From Arminella tubonensis (GTDB taxonomy: Bacteria; Pseudomonadota; Alphaproteobacteria; Rhizobiales; Rhizobiaceae): 64,000 bases of DNA. The translations under genes were made by a program, and so were the position numbers. This document shows positions 40,529 through 50,883 of the stretch, piece by piece; positions within the stretch are counted from its first letter, which is position 1; each line of letters opens with the position of its first letter. The notes beneath the pieces are model-generated. The model made no database searches, was not told the origin of the DNA, and saw only the letters and a list, made by a program, of their open reading frames with translations. The DNA is taken from the NCBI RefSeq assembly GCF_003240585.1, contig NZ_PCDP01000002.1:1-64000 (forward strand). Reading direction: 5' to 3'.

Positions 40529-43500
40529 TCAGTGGAAGTTTCTGGATTTGATCTTCAAACTATCGATATGGAGGTCAGGAATATAGATGTCGCGCGCCTG
40601 CACGACGGGCTTGGGATTGTCCCGAGGATCCGGTCCTCCTCCATGCTTGACCTGATCGCCACGGCCGTGCGGCAGCGGGAACTCGCCCGTCTCTCCATCT
40701 CTGTCCCCAACGCTCGACAGGTCGGCCGAAAAATCGAACAGGCGCTGGGCGACGAGGTGGACGACCTCGCCTTCTCGCTGAATGCGGCCATTGATCGCCA
40801 TCATGCTCGCGGTCATCAGGACCCGCCGCTGGCGTTCGAACAGTGATGGCCAGACGACGGCATTGACGATGCCGGACTCGTCTTCGAGCGTGAGAAACAT
40901 GACACCCTTTGCCGATCCCGGCCGCTGTCGCACGAGAACCAGGCCAGCCGTCCAAAGCCACTTCCCGTCCCGCTGCCCCATTGCCTCGGCGCAAGTGACG
41001 ATACCTTTCCGGTCGAGGTCTTTTCGGAGAAACGAGACCGGGTGCGCCCGCAGGGTGAGACCAGTATGCGAGTAGTCCTCGACGACCTCCCTTCCCTCGG
41101 TCATCGACTTCAACGCCACTTCAGGTTCCTGCATCTCGGCGATGACTTTGGATTCGCGTTCAGAGGCGGCGGCCCAAAGCTCCAAGGGTTCATCCCGGAG
41201 CGCCCTGATGTCCCAGAGTGCCTGCCGCCGCTCCAGTTCCAGCGATGGAAGGAAGGCATCTGCCTCCGCCAGCTTGACCAGCGAGGACGGAGACACACCG
41301 GAGCGTCGCCACATGTCATCGGCGGACACGAAAGGCTGCTCTGCGCGCGCCAAGATAATCCGCGCGGCGTCGTTGGTGGTCAGGCCTCTCACGACGCGCA
41401 TGCCAAGCCTGATGGCAAAGCGGTCGGAATTGTCGATCCGTTCCATGGTGCAGTCCCAGCGGGAGCGGTTGACGCAGACCGGCCGAACTTCGACGCCGTG
41501 GTTTCGGGCATCCTGGACGATCTGGGCAACGCTGTAAAATCCCATCGGCTGGCTGTTGAGCAAAGCAGCACAAAAGACATCGGGGTGGTGACACTTCACC
41601 CACGAGCTCGCGTAAGCGATCAGCGCAAAGCTTGCGGCGTGGCTTTCGGGAAAGCCATAGGAGCCGAAGCCTTCTAGCTGAGTGAATGTCTTTTCGGCGA
41701 ATTCGCGAGTGTAGCCGTTCGTGACCATGCCCTCGACGAGCTTGTCCTTGAACTTGCTCACCCCACCCGTGAACTTGAAGGTGGCCATAGCGCGTCGCAA
41801 CTGGTCGGCCTCACCTGCGGTAAAGCCCGCGCAGGTCATCGCCACCTTCATCGCGCTCTCCTGAAAAAGCGGGACGCCAAGCGTCTTGCCGAGAACGGCC
41901 TCGAGCTCGGGCGTCGGGTACTCAACCTTCTCCTTGCCCTCGCGCCGCCGAAGATAAGGATGGACCATGTCGCCCTGGATGGGTCCCGGTCGGACGATGG
42001 CCACCTGGACGACGAGATCGTAAAATGTTCGAGGCTTCAGCCGCGGCAGCATCGCCATCTGGGCGCGGCTTTCGATCTGGAACGTGCCGAGCGTGTCGGC
42101 CTTGCGGATCATCGCGTAGGTGGCAGGATCCTCCTGCTCGACATCGGACAAGCCCATGGGGATATTTTTGTGGTCCCGCAACAGCTCGAACGATTTTGCC
42201 ATGCAGGTCAGCATTCCGAGCGCAAGCACGTCGACCTTCATAAATTTCAACGCCTCGATATCGTCCTTGTCCCACTCCACAACCTGGCGGTCCTTCATGC
42301 TTGCCGGTTCGATCGGCACCAGATCGTCCAGCCTGTCCTGCGTCAGAACGAAGCCGCCCGGGTGTTGGCCAAGATGGCGGGGGGCGCCCATCAGCTGGGC
42401 AGCAAGGTCCAGCGCCAGCTTCAGGCGGTAGTCGGCGGTGTTCATGTTATTCTCTTTGAGCTGCTTCTCGCCGACGCCTTCAGACCAGCCCCAGACGCCG
42501 GAAGAAAGCTGCGTAATGAGATCTTCAGGCAGCCCCAAGGCTTTGCCGACGTCGCGCAGCGCGCCCTTTGCGCGGTATCGGGTGACGGTGGAGCAAAGCG
42601 CCGAGCGCGAGCGTCCATAGGTCTCGTAAATCCATTGGATGACCTCCTCGCGACGGGCGTGTTCGAAGTCAACGTCGATGTCCGGTGGCTCGTCACGTTC
42701 CATTGAGACGAAACGCTCAAACAGCAAATCACCGGTTTCAGGGTTGATGCTGGTGATACCGAGGCAATAACAAACCGCCGAGTTTGCGGCCGACCCGCGC
42801 CCCTGGCACAGGATTCCTTGAGACCGGGCAAACCGGACGATGCTGTAAACTGTCAGGAAGTACGGCGCGTACTTCATCACCCGGATGAGTTCCAGTTCGT
42901 GCAGGATCGCCTTGCGGACCTTGTCGGGGATCCCCTCAGGGTATCGCGTTGCGGCGCCTTCCCAGGCAAACTTCGTCAGTGACTGTTGCGCATCAAGACC
43001 CGGCACAAGGGCTTCTTCGGGGTACTGATACTGAAGCTCGCTCATGTCGAAACGACAGCGGTCGACGATTTCACGGGTACGCGCCAGCGCTTCCGGATAT
43101 TCCGAAAACAGCCGGTGCATCTCCTCGGCAGCCTTGAGGAAACGATCAGCATGGCGCTCGCGATCGAAGCCGACACTGTCGATGGTCGTCCGATTGCGAA
43201 TACAGGTGACAATATCCTGCAACTGCCGGCGGCCGGGATCATGAAACAGGATGTCATTGGTGATGACGGTTTTGACCTTATGACGCGCGGCCATGTTCGA
43301 CAGATTGTGGAGCCGCAGGCGATCATTCGGGCGACGGCGCAGGCAGAGCGAAACATAGGCCCTGTCGTCGAAGATCGCGGCTATCTTCCTGAGCTGGCCT
43401 GCATAGATGTCGTCGGCCTCGTCCGGGACAAGGACAGCAATCAGGCCACCACTATAGGCTTCGACATCCGAGAGATCGAGGATGCACTTGCCCTTGCCGC

Positions 43501-43795
43501 CCCGGCTCTTGCCGAGCGAAAGCAGGCGGGTCAGTCTCGAATAGGCTGGGCGGTCGGTTGGGTAGACCATGATAGACATACCGTCTGAAAGGTCGAGACG
43601 ACAGCCGACCACCAGGCGGACGCCCGTGGTCTTTGCCGCCTCCCAGGCGCGCACGATCCCGGCCAGCGAGTTGCGATCGACCACCCCGAGGGCATCGATC
43701 CCAAGGGCGAACGCTGCCGCGAACAGTTCCTCCGCCGAACTGGCGCCCCGCAGGAACGAAAAATGTGTGGTGACCTGGAGCTCGGCATATCTCAT
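40529..43795 (-). CDS. dnaE2: Error-prone DNA polymerase DnaE2 (ImuC)
   Basis: The 1088-residue protein is a C-family polymerase: PHP domain (about 1-200, [19 protein letters not shown]), polymerase core with the catalytic acids in [44 protein letters not shown], a helix-hairpin-helix region and a C-terminal OB domain ([18 protein letters not shown]). With ImuA and ImuB it carries out SOS-induced translesion synthesis. It overlaps imuB by four bases (ATGA) and lies in the LexA-controlled operon. The length and motif set are normal for the family. Confidence 0.97.
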   Translation of the reverse strand: MRYAELQVTTHFSFLRGASSAEELFAAAFALGIDALGVVDRNSLAGIVRAWEAAKTTGVRLVVGCRLDLSDGMSIMVYPTDRPAYSRLTRLLSLGKSRGGKGKCILDLSDVEAYSGGLIAVLVPDEADDIYAGQLRKIAAIFDDRAYVSLCLRRRPNDRLRLHNLSNMAARHKVKTVITNDILFHDPGRRQLQDIVTCIRNRTTIDSVGFDRERHADRFLKAAEEMHRLFSEYPEALARTREIVDRCRFDMSELQYQYPEEALVPGLDAQQSLTKFAWEGAATRYPEGIPDKVRKAILHELELIRVMKYAPYFLTVYSIVRFARSQGILCQGRGSAANSAVCYCLGITSINPETGDLLFERFVSMERDEPPDIDVDFEHARREEVIQWIYETYGRSRSALCSTVTRYRAKGALRDVGKALGLPEDLITQLSSGVWGWSEGVGEKQLKENNMNTADYRLKLALDLAAQLMGAPRHLGQHPGGFVLTQDRLDDLVPIEPASMKDRQVVEWDKDDIEALKFMKVDVLALGMLTCMAKSFELLRDHKNIPMGLSDVEQEDPATYAMIRKADTLGTFQIESRAQMAMLPRLKPRTFYDLVVQVAIVRPGPIQGDMVHPYLRRREGKEKVEYPTPELEAVLGKTLGVPLFQESAMKVAMTCAGFTAGEADQLRRAMATFKFTGGVSKFKDKLVEGMVTNGYTREFAEKTFTQLEGFGSYGFPESHAASFALIAYASSWVKCHHPDVFCAALLNSQPMGFYSVAQIVQDARNHGVEVRPVCVNRSRWDCTMERIDNSDRFAIRLGMRVVRGLTTNDAARIILARAEQPFVSADDMWRRSGVSPSSLVKLAEADAFLPSLELERRQALWDIRALRDEPLELWAAASERESKVIAEMQEPEVALKSMTEGREVVEDYSHTGLTLRAHPVSFLRKDLDRKGIVTCAEAMGQRDGKWLWTAGLVLVRQRPGSAKGVMFLTLEDESGIVNAVVWPSLFERQRRVLMTASMMAINGRIQREGEVVHLVAQRLFDFSADLSSVGDRDGETGEFPLPHGRGDQVKHGGGPDPRDNPKPVVQARDIYIPDLHIDSLKIKSRNFH

Positions 43796-45306
43796 CCGAA
43801 CACCCCGTGCAGAAACCAGAGGTGCGAGCCCGTGTCGGTATCCAGGCCGTCGCCGGCGCGGTAAACCCAGTAGCGTTCGCCAGCCTCATCCTCGACGACG
43901 AAATAGTCCCGAACAGCGTTGTGTTCCCTCGGACGGACCCACCACTCGCCGAATATGCGCTCCGGCCCGTCTGCTCGTTTCACCCGCCGTCGCTTGCCGC
44001 GCCAGGTGAAGACCGCAGGCGGCTGGTCGGGGAGAAGAGCCGTCACGTCGATCCGTTCCGGGTTTGCCAGCAGCCGCGAGGGCCTTGGCCATTTGGCGGC
44101 CCATGTCGCGCCGGTCTCGTCGGCCGTCGGACCGATGCGCATCACCGACCGTTCGGGAACGTCGGAGGCGACGGGCGTGACCCGGTAAAGACGCTGACCG
44201 CGGTTGCCGAGAATATCCACGAGCGGCGTCACGTCGACCACCTGTTCCTCAATGAGAGACGATGCGACCTGTCGCTCTTCCAGAGGCTCCACGATCAAGG
44301 CGACGAGCACGAGCCGTTCGATCCCAAAGCCCGGGTCGATCTTTTCGATACGATCACAGAGAAGCTTTGACAGCCGCGCCGGATCCCGGACCGGTTTTGC
44401 CAGCCCGGCCCGAATGCACTGGCGCGTGTTATCGACACGGTGGATGATCAGATCGGAACGTCTGACGCCAAGACCGCGCTCCTCCAGCCTTGAGGTCAGT
44501 TCGCCGACCAGGCGACGGACATATTTGGCGATCGTCTCCGCGGCGCCGATCGGCTCTTGAAAGTTCTTCGAAGCCTCGACCAGCTCCGGAGTGCGCAAGG
44601 GCTCGATGGGTTCTGCCATCCGCCCAAATATTTGATCCAGCCGCCGGCCGACCTCCGGCCCATATCTCAGCGTCAACGGTGCGCGCGGCATCGCGGAAAG
44701 TTCGCCGACAGTCTCGATGCCCATCACCCGCAGTCCATGGATCGTGTCGGGGCCGAGCCGCAGACAGTGGATCGGTAGACGAGTGACTGCCTTCGCAACG
44801 CCGCCCACCGGAACGACGGTCGTCTCCGCAGAAGTCATTCGGGTGATCGCATGCGCAGCACCCCAAGTATCGGCGACGGCGGCGCGGGCGGTCAGGCCTC
44901 GACCTCTGAGCCCGTTTACCAGCCCGGAAATCAGCAGGCCTTCGCCGCCCTGCAGGTGATCGGCACCTTCGGTATCCATGACGATACCGTCAGCACCATC
45001 GACGGCGACGACAGGGCTATATTGCCGGAGCGCCCATAGCGCCAAGCGTTCGAGGGCGGCCGCGTCCGCGCTTGGATCGGCATTGATCATCGTGAGATTG
45101 GCGATGATGGCCTGGGCTTTGCTCGCGGGCATGTCGAGCTTGAGGCCAAGCTTTCGCGCGGCGGTGTCGGCGGCAGAGACCCAGCGCTTCGAGCCCGACT
45201 TTGAAATGACGACGAGAGGCCTGTCAGCCGGCACGGATCCCTCTCCATGCCGGCGTATCCGGTCGGTTGGCAGATAGGGGAAGTAGACACAGACGACCCT
45301 TGGCAT
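43792..45306 (-). CDS. imuB: Y-family polymerase-like protein ImuB
   Basis: The 504-residue protein starts [20 protein letters not shown] and carries the palm and little-finger-like parts of Y-family polymerases, with the C-terminal tail that binds the beta clamp and other Imu proteins. As in known ImuB, it probably has no catalytic acid residues of its own and acts as an adaptor. A GTG one codon upstream is an alternative start; the ATG at 45306 with GGAG six bases before it is preferred. It overlaps the end of imuA by about 83 bases in another frame. Confidence 0.95.
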   Translation of the reverse strand: MPRVVCVYFPYLPTDRIRRHGEGSVPADRPLVVISKSGSKRWVSAADTAARKLGLKLDMPASKAQAIIANLTMINADPSADAAALERLALWALRQYSPVVAVDGADGIVMDTEGADHLQGGEGLLISGLVNGLRGRGLTARAAVADTWGAAHAITRMTSAETTVVPVGGVAKAVTRLPIHCLRLGPDTIHGLRVMGIETVGELSAMPRAPLTLRYGPEVGRRLDQIFGRMAEPIEPLRTPELVEASKNFQEPIGAAETIAKYVRRLVGELTSRLEERGLGVRRSDLIIHRVDNTRQCIRAGLAKPVRDPARLSKLLCDRIEKIDPGFGIERLVLVALIVEPLEERQVASSLIEEQVVDVTPLVDILGNRGQRLYRVTPVASDVPERSVMRIGPTADETGATWAAKWPRPSRLLANPERIDVTALLPDQPPAVFTWRGKRRRVKRADGPERIFGEWWVRPREHNAVRDYFVVEDEAGERYWVYRAGDGLDTDTGSHLWFLHGVFG

Positions 45307-45982
45307 CACAGGCTCCTAATTCAAACTCAGCACACTCGCCTGCTTTCACGCGCATCAATTCCGCCAGCCATCTCGGGCGACCAACGCCCGCGACTGGCAA
45401 CTCCTCCGACGGAAGCACGCTCACCCTCCATCGTGTCGTCGAGGCGGTCGGGTTGCCGAAGTCCGACGCCTCAGTCTGTCGCCGCCACCTGCGGACGACG
45501 AGCCCCATGGTCCCGGTTTTTTCAGCCGCCAGCTGAAGTCGCCGGGAAGCCGTCATCGGTAGGCGCACCAGTTCCCCGACCACTGCTGCCAATGCACCAA
45601 AGGAGAGCCCCTCTTCCATGGAAGCGAGAACATCCTCCTCCTTGTCGCCTTCGCAGAAGATCACGCGGTCCGGATGCAGGCCTGCCTGTGCGATAGCTGG
45701 GAAGAAGAGGTCAGGCCTCGTCAGGCACCAAAGGACCTTGCCCTTTGCGCGCGCGGCAATTCCGGCGGCAAACAGAGCTGCGGCCGCGCCGTCGACTGTA
45801 CCAGCGCCGCCGCCTGCGATTTCATGCAGAGCCCCGTAGGAAAGTCCCCCACCCGGCAAATGCTCATCGATCTCCCGAACGCCGAACGGCAGCACGGCGG
45901 CTTTCTTTGCCGCGCGACACTCCAGATGGGCGATACGGTCTCTCAACTCCTCGATGATGCGAGGGTTAAGGGCGCGCGTCAT
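45224..45982 (-). CDS. imuA: ImuA (RecA-like accessory protein of the mutasome)
   Basis: The 252-residue protein has the RecA-related fold typical of ImuA: GVREIDEHLPGGGLSYGALHE at the start and, later, VLWCLTRPDLFFPAIAQAGL and RPRWLAELMRVKAG. It is the first gene of the SOS operon. GAGGAGGT lies ten bases before the ATG. A LexA box is placed 60 bases upstream. ImuA links RecA to the ImuB-DnaE2 complex in translesion synthesis. Confidence 0.95.
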   Translation of the reverse strand: MTRALNPRIIEELRDRIAHLECRAAKKAAVLPFGVREIDEHLPGGGLSYGALHEIAGGGAGTVDGAAAALFAAGIAARAKGKVLWCLTRPDLFFPAIAQAGLHPDRVIFCEGDKEEDVLASMEEGLSFGALAAVVGELVRLPMTASRRLQLAAEKTGTMGLVVRRWRRQTEASDFGNPTASTTRWRVSVLPSEELPVAGVGRPRWLAELMRVKAGECAEFELGACDAKGRLCLLPLSANRPDTPAWRGIRAG

Positions 45983-46041
45983 TGTTCACGGGACCTCCTC
46001 GGCTCGGGTTGCACAGGACATCATGTCCCCGAATAGCTACT

Positions 46042-46056
46042 GTTCCTCTTTTGTTC
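46042..46056 (-). promoter_or_regulatory. LexA (SOS) box of the imuA operon
   Basis: The plus strand holds GTTC-CTCTTTT-GTTC, that is GAAC-N7-GAAC on the coding strand, which is the direct-repeat LexA site of alphaproteobacteria. It is exact in both halves and lies 60 bases before the imuA start. Confidence 0.85.
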
Positions 46057-46659
46057 CGGGTACCTAGAAGAGTCAAGCTGGCTTGGAGATGGTTTTTTAG
46101 GCCCCTCTAAAGCGCTATCGGACAAATGATGAGATGAATCAGGCGTCTGGGCATGTTTCAGCCAAGCGACTCGCCGGCTTATTTTTTGGGGTAGGCCTAG
46201 GATAGGCACGCCTTGAGGAGCATGGGACCAGCCGCTGCTTTTAAAATGTCCTGAAAACGAAAAAACCTGAGGCTGTCGCAAAGACGACGCCAAGGCTCAC
46301 ACCGTTCTCGTCGAACGCCTCGACATTGTTGGCAAGGCTAATCCGCGCTACTTTCGTCTCCCACGCTCCCGCCACCCCTGCATCCACGCCACTGTGCGAT
46401 GCCCTTTCCTTGGATCGGCACCATTCAATACCCATAGAACCCCAGTCGACGCATCAGCACGTTCGGAAGCGGCCGGGAGTATGCGGTGCGAAATCCGACC
46501 CAGTCACCAGCAAATCCGGCCCTCAATGACCGATACCCCCATAATCCTGGTCTTCGCATAATCGACGGCGCCGGCGTAGATTCGCAATTGCGGACCCTTG
46601 TCGGGGGATTTTCGACGCTGGCGATGCGGGCCTTGACGTTGAGGGCCAGGGTGCGGATC
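46057..46659. other. Intergenic stretch upstream of imuA, no gene supported
   Basis: Short frames occur on both strands without start signals. The right border, near 46660, is a break point where an ABC ATPase fragment starts abruptly. Confidence 0.4.
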
Positions 46660-46882
46660 GAGCCTGCTGGTCGGTGAAGTGCTCAAGGTCATCCGCGATC
46701 TTGCAGGAGAGGGCCGAACTATGCTGCTCGTCACCCACGAGATGCGATTTGCCCGCGACGTCTCCAACCACGTGCTTTTCCTACATCAGGGGCGGATCGA
46801 GGAAGAGGGCTCGCCGAAGCAGATCTTCGACGCTCCCCTCAGCGCCCGCTGCCGGGAGTTCACCGGCACACTGACCCACTGA
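46660..46882 (+). pseudogene. C-terminal fragment of a polar amino-acid ABC ATPase
   Basis: The frame reads LVGEVLKVIRDLAGEGRTML, LVTHEMRFARDVSNHVLFLH and GRIEEEGSPKQIF: the last third of a HisP/GlnQ-type ATPase, including the H-loop histidine. Walker A, signature and Walker B parts are missing, cut off at about 46660. It is the front end of a deleted amino-acid transport operon. Confidence 0.8.
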
Positions 46883-46928
46883 TCTTTGCCGCGCTTTCAC
46901 AAACAACAACACCAGGAGAATCCCGCGA

Positions 46929-47177
46929 ATGAAACTGCTTCCCATGCTTTTTGCCGGCGTCACACTTGCTCTTTCCCCCATGGTAGCACAGGCCGAAGTC
47001 CGTTTCGGTGTCATGAACGAATCTTATCCGCCCTTCTTCGCAAAGGACGCCTCCGGAAAGTGGCAGGCTGGGAAATCGACCTTATGAACGCCGCCTGCGA
47101 GCAGATGAAAGAGAAGTGCGCGATCGTGGAGCTCTCCTGGGACGGTCTCATACCGGCCCTTCAGAGCAAGAAGTTCG
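46929..47177 (+). pseudogene. N-terminal fragment of an amino-acid binding protein
   Basis: The start is intact, with a signal peptide (MKLLPMLFAGVTLALSPMV, cleavage at AQA), then EVRFGVMNESYPPFFAKDAS. A one-base shift near 47070 leads to GWEIDLMNAACEQMKEKC and LSWDGLIPALQSKKFD, as in family-3 solute-binding proteins. The sequence then jumps into a permease gene. It is therefore both frameshifted and truncated. Confidence 0.82.
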
Positions 47178-47492
47178 ATCGAGGCAGCGAAGGCTTTCGG
47201 CATGGGGCCGTGGCTGCGTTTCCGGCGCATTATCTTGCCAGCATTGTTGCCTAACGCCCTGCCCGGTCTTGCCAATTTGTGGATGTCGGTCACCAAGGAC
47301 AGCGCGCTGGTCGCCGTCGTCGGCTACCAGGAACTCGCCCTCGCCACGCGCCTCGCAGGCGCCAGCACTAAGCATTACTTCATCTTCTTCCTGGCCTCCG
47401 CCCTTCTTTATCTCGTCCTTACGCTTGTCTCCAACGTCGTCTTCAATCTGATCGAGCGCCGGGTGCGACGCGGTCAACCGAAGCTTCTCTGA
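47178..47492 (+). pseudogene. C-terminal fragment of an amino-acid ABC permease
   Basis: The frame IEAAKAFGMGPWLRFRRIIL (with the EAA loop) continues LPALLPNALPGLANLW and ends RRVRRGQPKLL. It lacks the first two thirds of a HisM/HisQ-type permease and is fused out of frame to the binding-protein fragment, so one deletion removed the C-terminal half of that gene and the N-terminal part of this one. Confidence 0.82.
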
Positions 47493-47504
47493 GGAGTACG
47501 CCGC

Positions 47505-48194
47505 ATGACCTTCTCATGGATAATGTCCTATTGGCCACTTCTCTTGGCAGGCGCCGGGCAGACGATGTTGCTGCTGGTGATCTCGGTGGTCTTCGGCTTC
47601 TTCCTCGCCATCGGCCTTGCCTTCGCGCAAGTAGGCGGCGGCCCGCTTGTCCGAAATCTTGCTCGCGGTTACTGCACCTTCTTCCGGGGTACACCCCTGC
47701 TCATCCAGCTTTGGCTTCTCTATTATGGTGTCGGTTCGCTATTGCCGATGATCCCCGGCATCCGTCAGAGCCTGCTTTGGCCGATCCTGCGTGAAGGCTT
47801 CTTTTTCGCGGCCGTGAGCTTCACCCTGAACTACGCGGCCTATGAGGCGGAGGTGTTGCGGGGCGCGCTGCTCGCAGTACCAAAGGGTGAGTTGGAAGCA
47901 GGCCGCGCATTCGGCATGCGGCCCTTCACGCTGACCCGTCGCATCTGGCTACCGCGCGCGGTTCGCATCGCGCTGCCGACAATCGGCGGCGAAATCGTGA
48001 TGCAGCTCAAAGCAACGCCGCTCGCCTTCACCGTCACCGTGATGGATCTCTGTGCCGTAGCCAGCAAGGTGCGCCAGGACACGCTGCTCGTCTACGAGCC
48101 GCTGATCGTCGTGACTGTCTTCTATCTCATTCTCACTGCGATCATCGCCCGCGCCTTCCGCCTCCTGGAGGCGCAGGTGCCGGCGCGACGCTAG
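47505..48194 (+). CDS. Polar amino-acid ABC transporter permease (orphaned)
   Basis: The 229-residue protein has five spans and the EAA loop in EVLRGALLAVPKGELEAGRA with FGMRPFTLTRRIWLP. It is full length for the HisM/GlnP type. Its expected partners (ATPase, binding protein, second permease) are all broken just upstream, so it cannot make a working transporter from this locus. It starts 12 bases after the second permease fragment, as in an original operon. Confidence 0.88.
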   Translation: MTFSWIMSYWPLLLAGAGQTMLLLVISVVFGFFLAIGLAFAQVGGGPLVRNLARGYCTFFRGTPLLIQLWLLYYGVGSLLPMIPGIRQSLLWPILREGFFFAAVSFTLNYAAYEAEVLRGALLAVPKGELEAGRAFGMRPFTLTRRIWLPRAVRIALPTIGGEIVMQLKATPLAFTVTVMDLCAVASKVRQDTLLVYEPLIVVTVFYLILTAIIARAFRLLEAQVPARR

Positions 48195-48260
48195 CGCAAT
48201 TCGCCAAATGCAGAAGGTCATGCCTTCGCGCTTGTCTAATTTATTTACGGAGATCTATCC

Positions 48261-49175
48261 ATGAGCAGCATCTGCATACTCGACGGCGGTATGAGCCGCG
48301 AACTCCTGCGCCTTGGCGCCGAACTAAAGCAGCCTGAATGGTCGGCGCTGGCGTTGATCAACTCGCCTGACATTGTTCGAAAGGTACATGACGAATTCAT
48401 CGCCGCCGGCTCGCAAGTCGTTACCACCAACAGTTATGCGCTGGTGCCGTTCCATATCGGCGAGGAGCGGTTTTGGCAGGAAGGGGCTGCACTTATCGCA
48501 CGCTCAGGCCAGTTGGCGCGCGAAGCAGCCGACGCCTGCAGGGATCGGAAGGTGCTGGTCGCCGGTTCGCTGCCGCCGATCTTCGGTTCCTACGAACCGC
48601 AGAACTTCGATCCTTCGCGGGTGCAAGACTATCTCAAGGTTCTGGTCGAAAATCTCGATCCCTATGTCGATGTGTGGCTCGGCGAAACCCTCAGTCTGAT
48701 CGCCGAGGGGGAAGCAGTTCGTACCGCGGTTGCGGCGACCGGCAAACCATTCTGGATCTCGTTCACGCTGGCCGATGACTGGGCGCAGAGAAAGGACGGC
48801 GAACCGAAACTGCGGTCCGGTGAAGAGGTTGAAAAGGCAGCGATATGGGCGGGCTCCTCAGGTGCACAGGCGCTGCTGTTCAATTGCAGCAAGCCTGAAG
48901 TGATGCGCGCGGCAGTCGAGACGACGTCTCGGGTGTTCAAGAATGGTGATTTCGCCTTAAGCATCGGCGTCTATGCCAATGCCTTCGAGGGTGAGCTAGG
49001 CGATTCCGCCGCCAATCACAGCCTGCACGACACCCGGAGCGATCTCGACGACGACACATATTCGCGCTTTGCCTGCTCATGGGTTGACGCAGGCGCAACG
49101 ATGATCGGCGGCTGTTGCGGAATTGGCGCCGGACATATTCACCAACTCAGAAGGGCCCTCTTGGGCGCGAAATAG
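48261..49175 (+). CDS. Homocysteine S-methyltransferase family protein
   Basis: The 304-residue TIM-barrel protein holds ILDGGMSRELLRLG at the start, TTNSYALVPFH, and the three zinc cysteines in LLFNCSKPEVM and MIGGCCGIGAGHI. Such enzymes (MmuM/BHMT type) move a methyl group from S-methylmethionine or a betaine to homocysteine, making methionine. GGAG precedes the ATG. It is the last gene after the broken amino-acid transporter, which may once have imported its methyl donor; that link is inferred. Confidence 0.9.
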   Translation: MSSICILDGGMSRELLRLGAELKQPEWSALALINSPDIVRKVHDEFIAAGSQVVTTNSYALVPFHIGEERFWQEGAALIARSGQLAREAADACRDRKVLVAGSLPPIFGSYEPQNFDPSRVQDYLKVLVENLDPYVDVWLGETLSLIAEGEAVRTAVAATGKPFWISFTLADDWAQRKDGEPKLRSGEEVEKAAIWAGSSGAQALLFNCSKPEVMRAAVETTSRVFKNGDFALSIGVYANAFEGELGDSAANHSLHDTRSDLDDDTYSRFACSWVDAGATMIGGCCGIGAGHIHQLRRALLGAK

Positions 49176-49177
49176 CC

Positions 49178-49835
49178 CCGAGCAAACAGTCGGCAATCGG
49201 ATCATGGATTGAGACGAAACGCTGAAGCTGCCGCGCTGATTTGAGGCGTTCCGTGATCCGCTCTCCGGCGGACAGGCTGATGGGAATTTCCGCACCGTTG
49301 TTCAGGCCTTTATCGGAGCGATGTTCGACACCAGGCATGAAATCACGCTTTGCCGCTCCGTATGATCTCAGCTTGTCGTTGACCATCACGCGCGGTGCAT
49401 GGCCTTGCCCTTTCAGAAGCGTTCACATCAAACGCTTTGCAGCCGTGGCGTCGCGGCGGCTTTGCACCAAAACATCGAGAACGAAACCGTCCTGGTCGAC
49501 GGCCCGCCAGAGCCAGATGAGTGTTTCTGTCCGCCAACAGTGACAACGACCTCGTCAAGGTACCATTTGTCGCCGAGCCTGCCAGGCGAACGGCGGTGTA
49601 TGACACTGGCAAAGCCCCGACCGAACTTTGCCGCCCCACATTGGTACCGTCTAATGCGAGACGGTAATGCCGAGGGCGGCCAGGATATCTTCCACCATCA
49701 AGCTCGGTGCAACCGGAATACAGCCATACGGCATAAGCGATCACTTCGGGTGGAAATCGGTGGCGACGATAGAGCGGATCCCGGGCAAAACTGGTCATAC
49801 CGCCAGATCGCATCTTTCTGGAAAACCAGTCAACT
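49178..49835 (-). mobile_element. Decayed IS6-family insertion sequence, left of the sugar ABC cluster
   Basis: On the minus strand, from an ATG at 49798, the transposase starts TSFARDPLYRRHRFPPEVIA and YAVWLY. After several shifts it ends NDKLRSYGAAKRDFMPGVEH and LKSARQLQRFVSIHDPIAD. These are the ends of an IS6-type DDE transposase; the middle is frame-broken and a stretch is missing. The outer sequence before the ATG (49799-49835) matches that of a second remnant at 54970 in opposite direction. Confidence 0.8.
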
Positions 49836-49860
49836 CGACGATGCCGAACTACGTGTTTGG

Positions 49861-50883
49861 TCAGCGCATTTCTAATATATGTAGCCACTTGCCACGATAG
49901 CTATCTCCGATCACAGCGAGCACGATAACGGCTCCTATCACGATCGGTTTGACATTGTCGTCGGCGCCCAGCAACTGCAAGCCGGTCGACAATACCTGCA
50001 GAATGCAGGCGCCAACCAATGTGCCGATGATAGAGCCTTTGCCTCCCGACAAACTCGTTCCGCCGATGATGACAGCCGCGATTGCATTCAGCTCGTAGCC
50101 TATCCCCGCGACTGGGCTGCCGACGTTCAATCGAAGGAGGTAAACCATGGCGGCGATCCCCGCCGTCAGCCCCGAGATCGCAAAGACGGCGATCTTGTAG
50201 CGCCGCGGCGTGTGGCCGGAAAGGCGAACGGCCTCCTCATTCGTGCCGATCGCAAAGACGAAGCGTCCGAAAACCGTATATTTCAGGATAAACCAGCCGA
50301 TAAGGACGACGACAATTGCGATCAGGAAGATTGACGGTAACACGCCCCAGAAAATGAGATTTCCGAAATCAACGAACGGCTGCGGCAGGCCTGTAATCGT
50401 GGAGTTATCGCTGACAACGCGCGCCAAACCGCTAGCGACGTTCAGCATGCCTAGCGTGACGATGAAAGAAGGCAGCTTCCATCTTTCACAAATCCAACCG
50501 TTCAGCGCCCCCAGAACGAGTCCTACGCCCATGGAAGCAAATGAGGCTAGTACTATTGCCTGCCAGGGTGACAGCCGCGGATCGATCATGATTGTGGCGC
50601 CGACGACCGTGCAAAGCGCGAGAAGCGACCCCACCGAAAGATCGATACCCCCGACGAGGATGACGAAGGTCATGCCGGACGCCAGGACAGTGTTGATCGC
50701 CGTCTGCACGAAAATCTTCAGGAAATTCTCGGGTGTCGCAAAGTATGGCGCCGCCGCCGAGAAGAAGATGAGGAGGAGGACGAGTGCGATCGCGACACCG
50801 GCTTCACGCATTGAAATACGCAGAATGGTGTCCACCAGACGCACCCGGTTTACGTCACTCTTGGTTTCAGCTTTCTCGGACAC
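49861..50883 (-). CDS. CUT2-type sugar ABC transporter permease (RbsC-like)
   Basis: The 340-residue protein has about eight to ten spans and the RbsC-family landmarks VILVGGIDLSVGSLLALC, GRFVFAIGTNEEAVRLSG and AVIIGGTSLSGGKGSIIGT. The start is GTG at 50883, with AAGGAG seven bases before it; the frame is open 15 codons further. It overlaps the ATPase gene by 17 bases. It forms the channel for a monosaccharide, the kind of which is unknown. Confidence 0.92.
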   Translation of the reverse strand: MSEKAETKSDVNRVRLVDTILRISMREAGVAIALVLLLIFFSAAAPYFATPENFLKIFVQTAINTVLASGMTFVILVGGIDLSVGSLLALCTVVGATIMIDPRLSPWQAIVLASFASMGVGLVLGALNGWICERWKLPSFIVTLGMLNVASGLARVVSDNSTITGLPQPFVDFGNLIFWGVLPSIFLIAIVVVLIGWFILKYTVFGRFVFAIGTNEEAVRLSGHTPRRYKIAVFAISGLTAGIAAMVYLLRLNVGSPVAGIGYELNAIAAVIIGGTSLSGGKGSIIGTLVGACILQVLSTGLQLLGADDNVKPIVIGAVIVLAVIGDSYRGKWLHILEMR

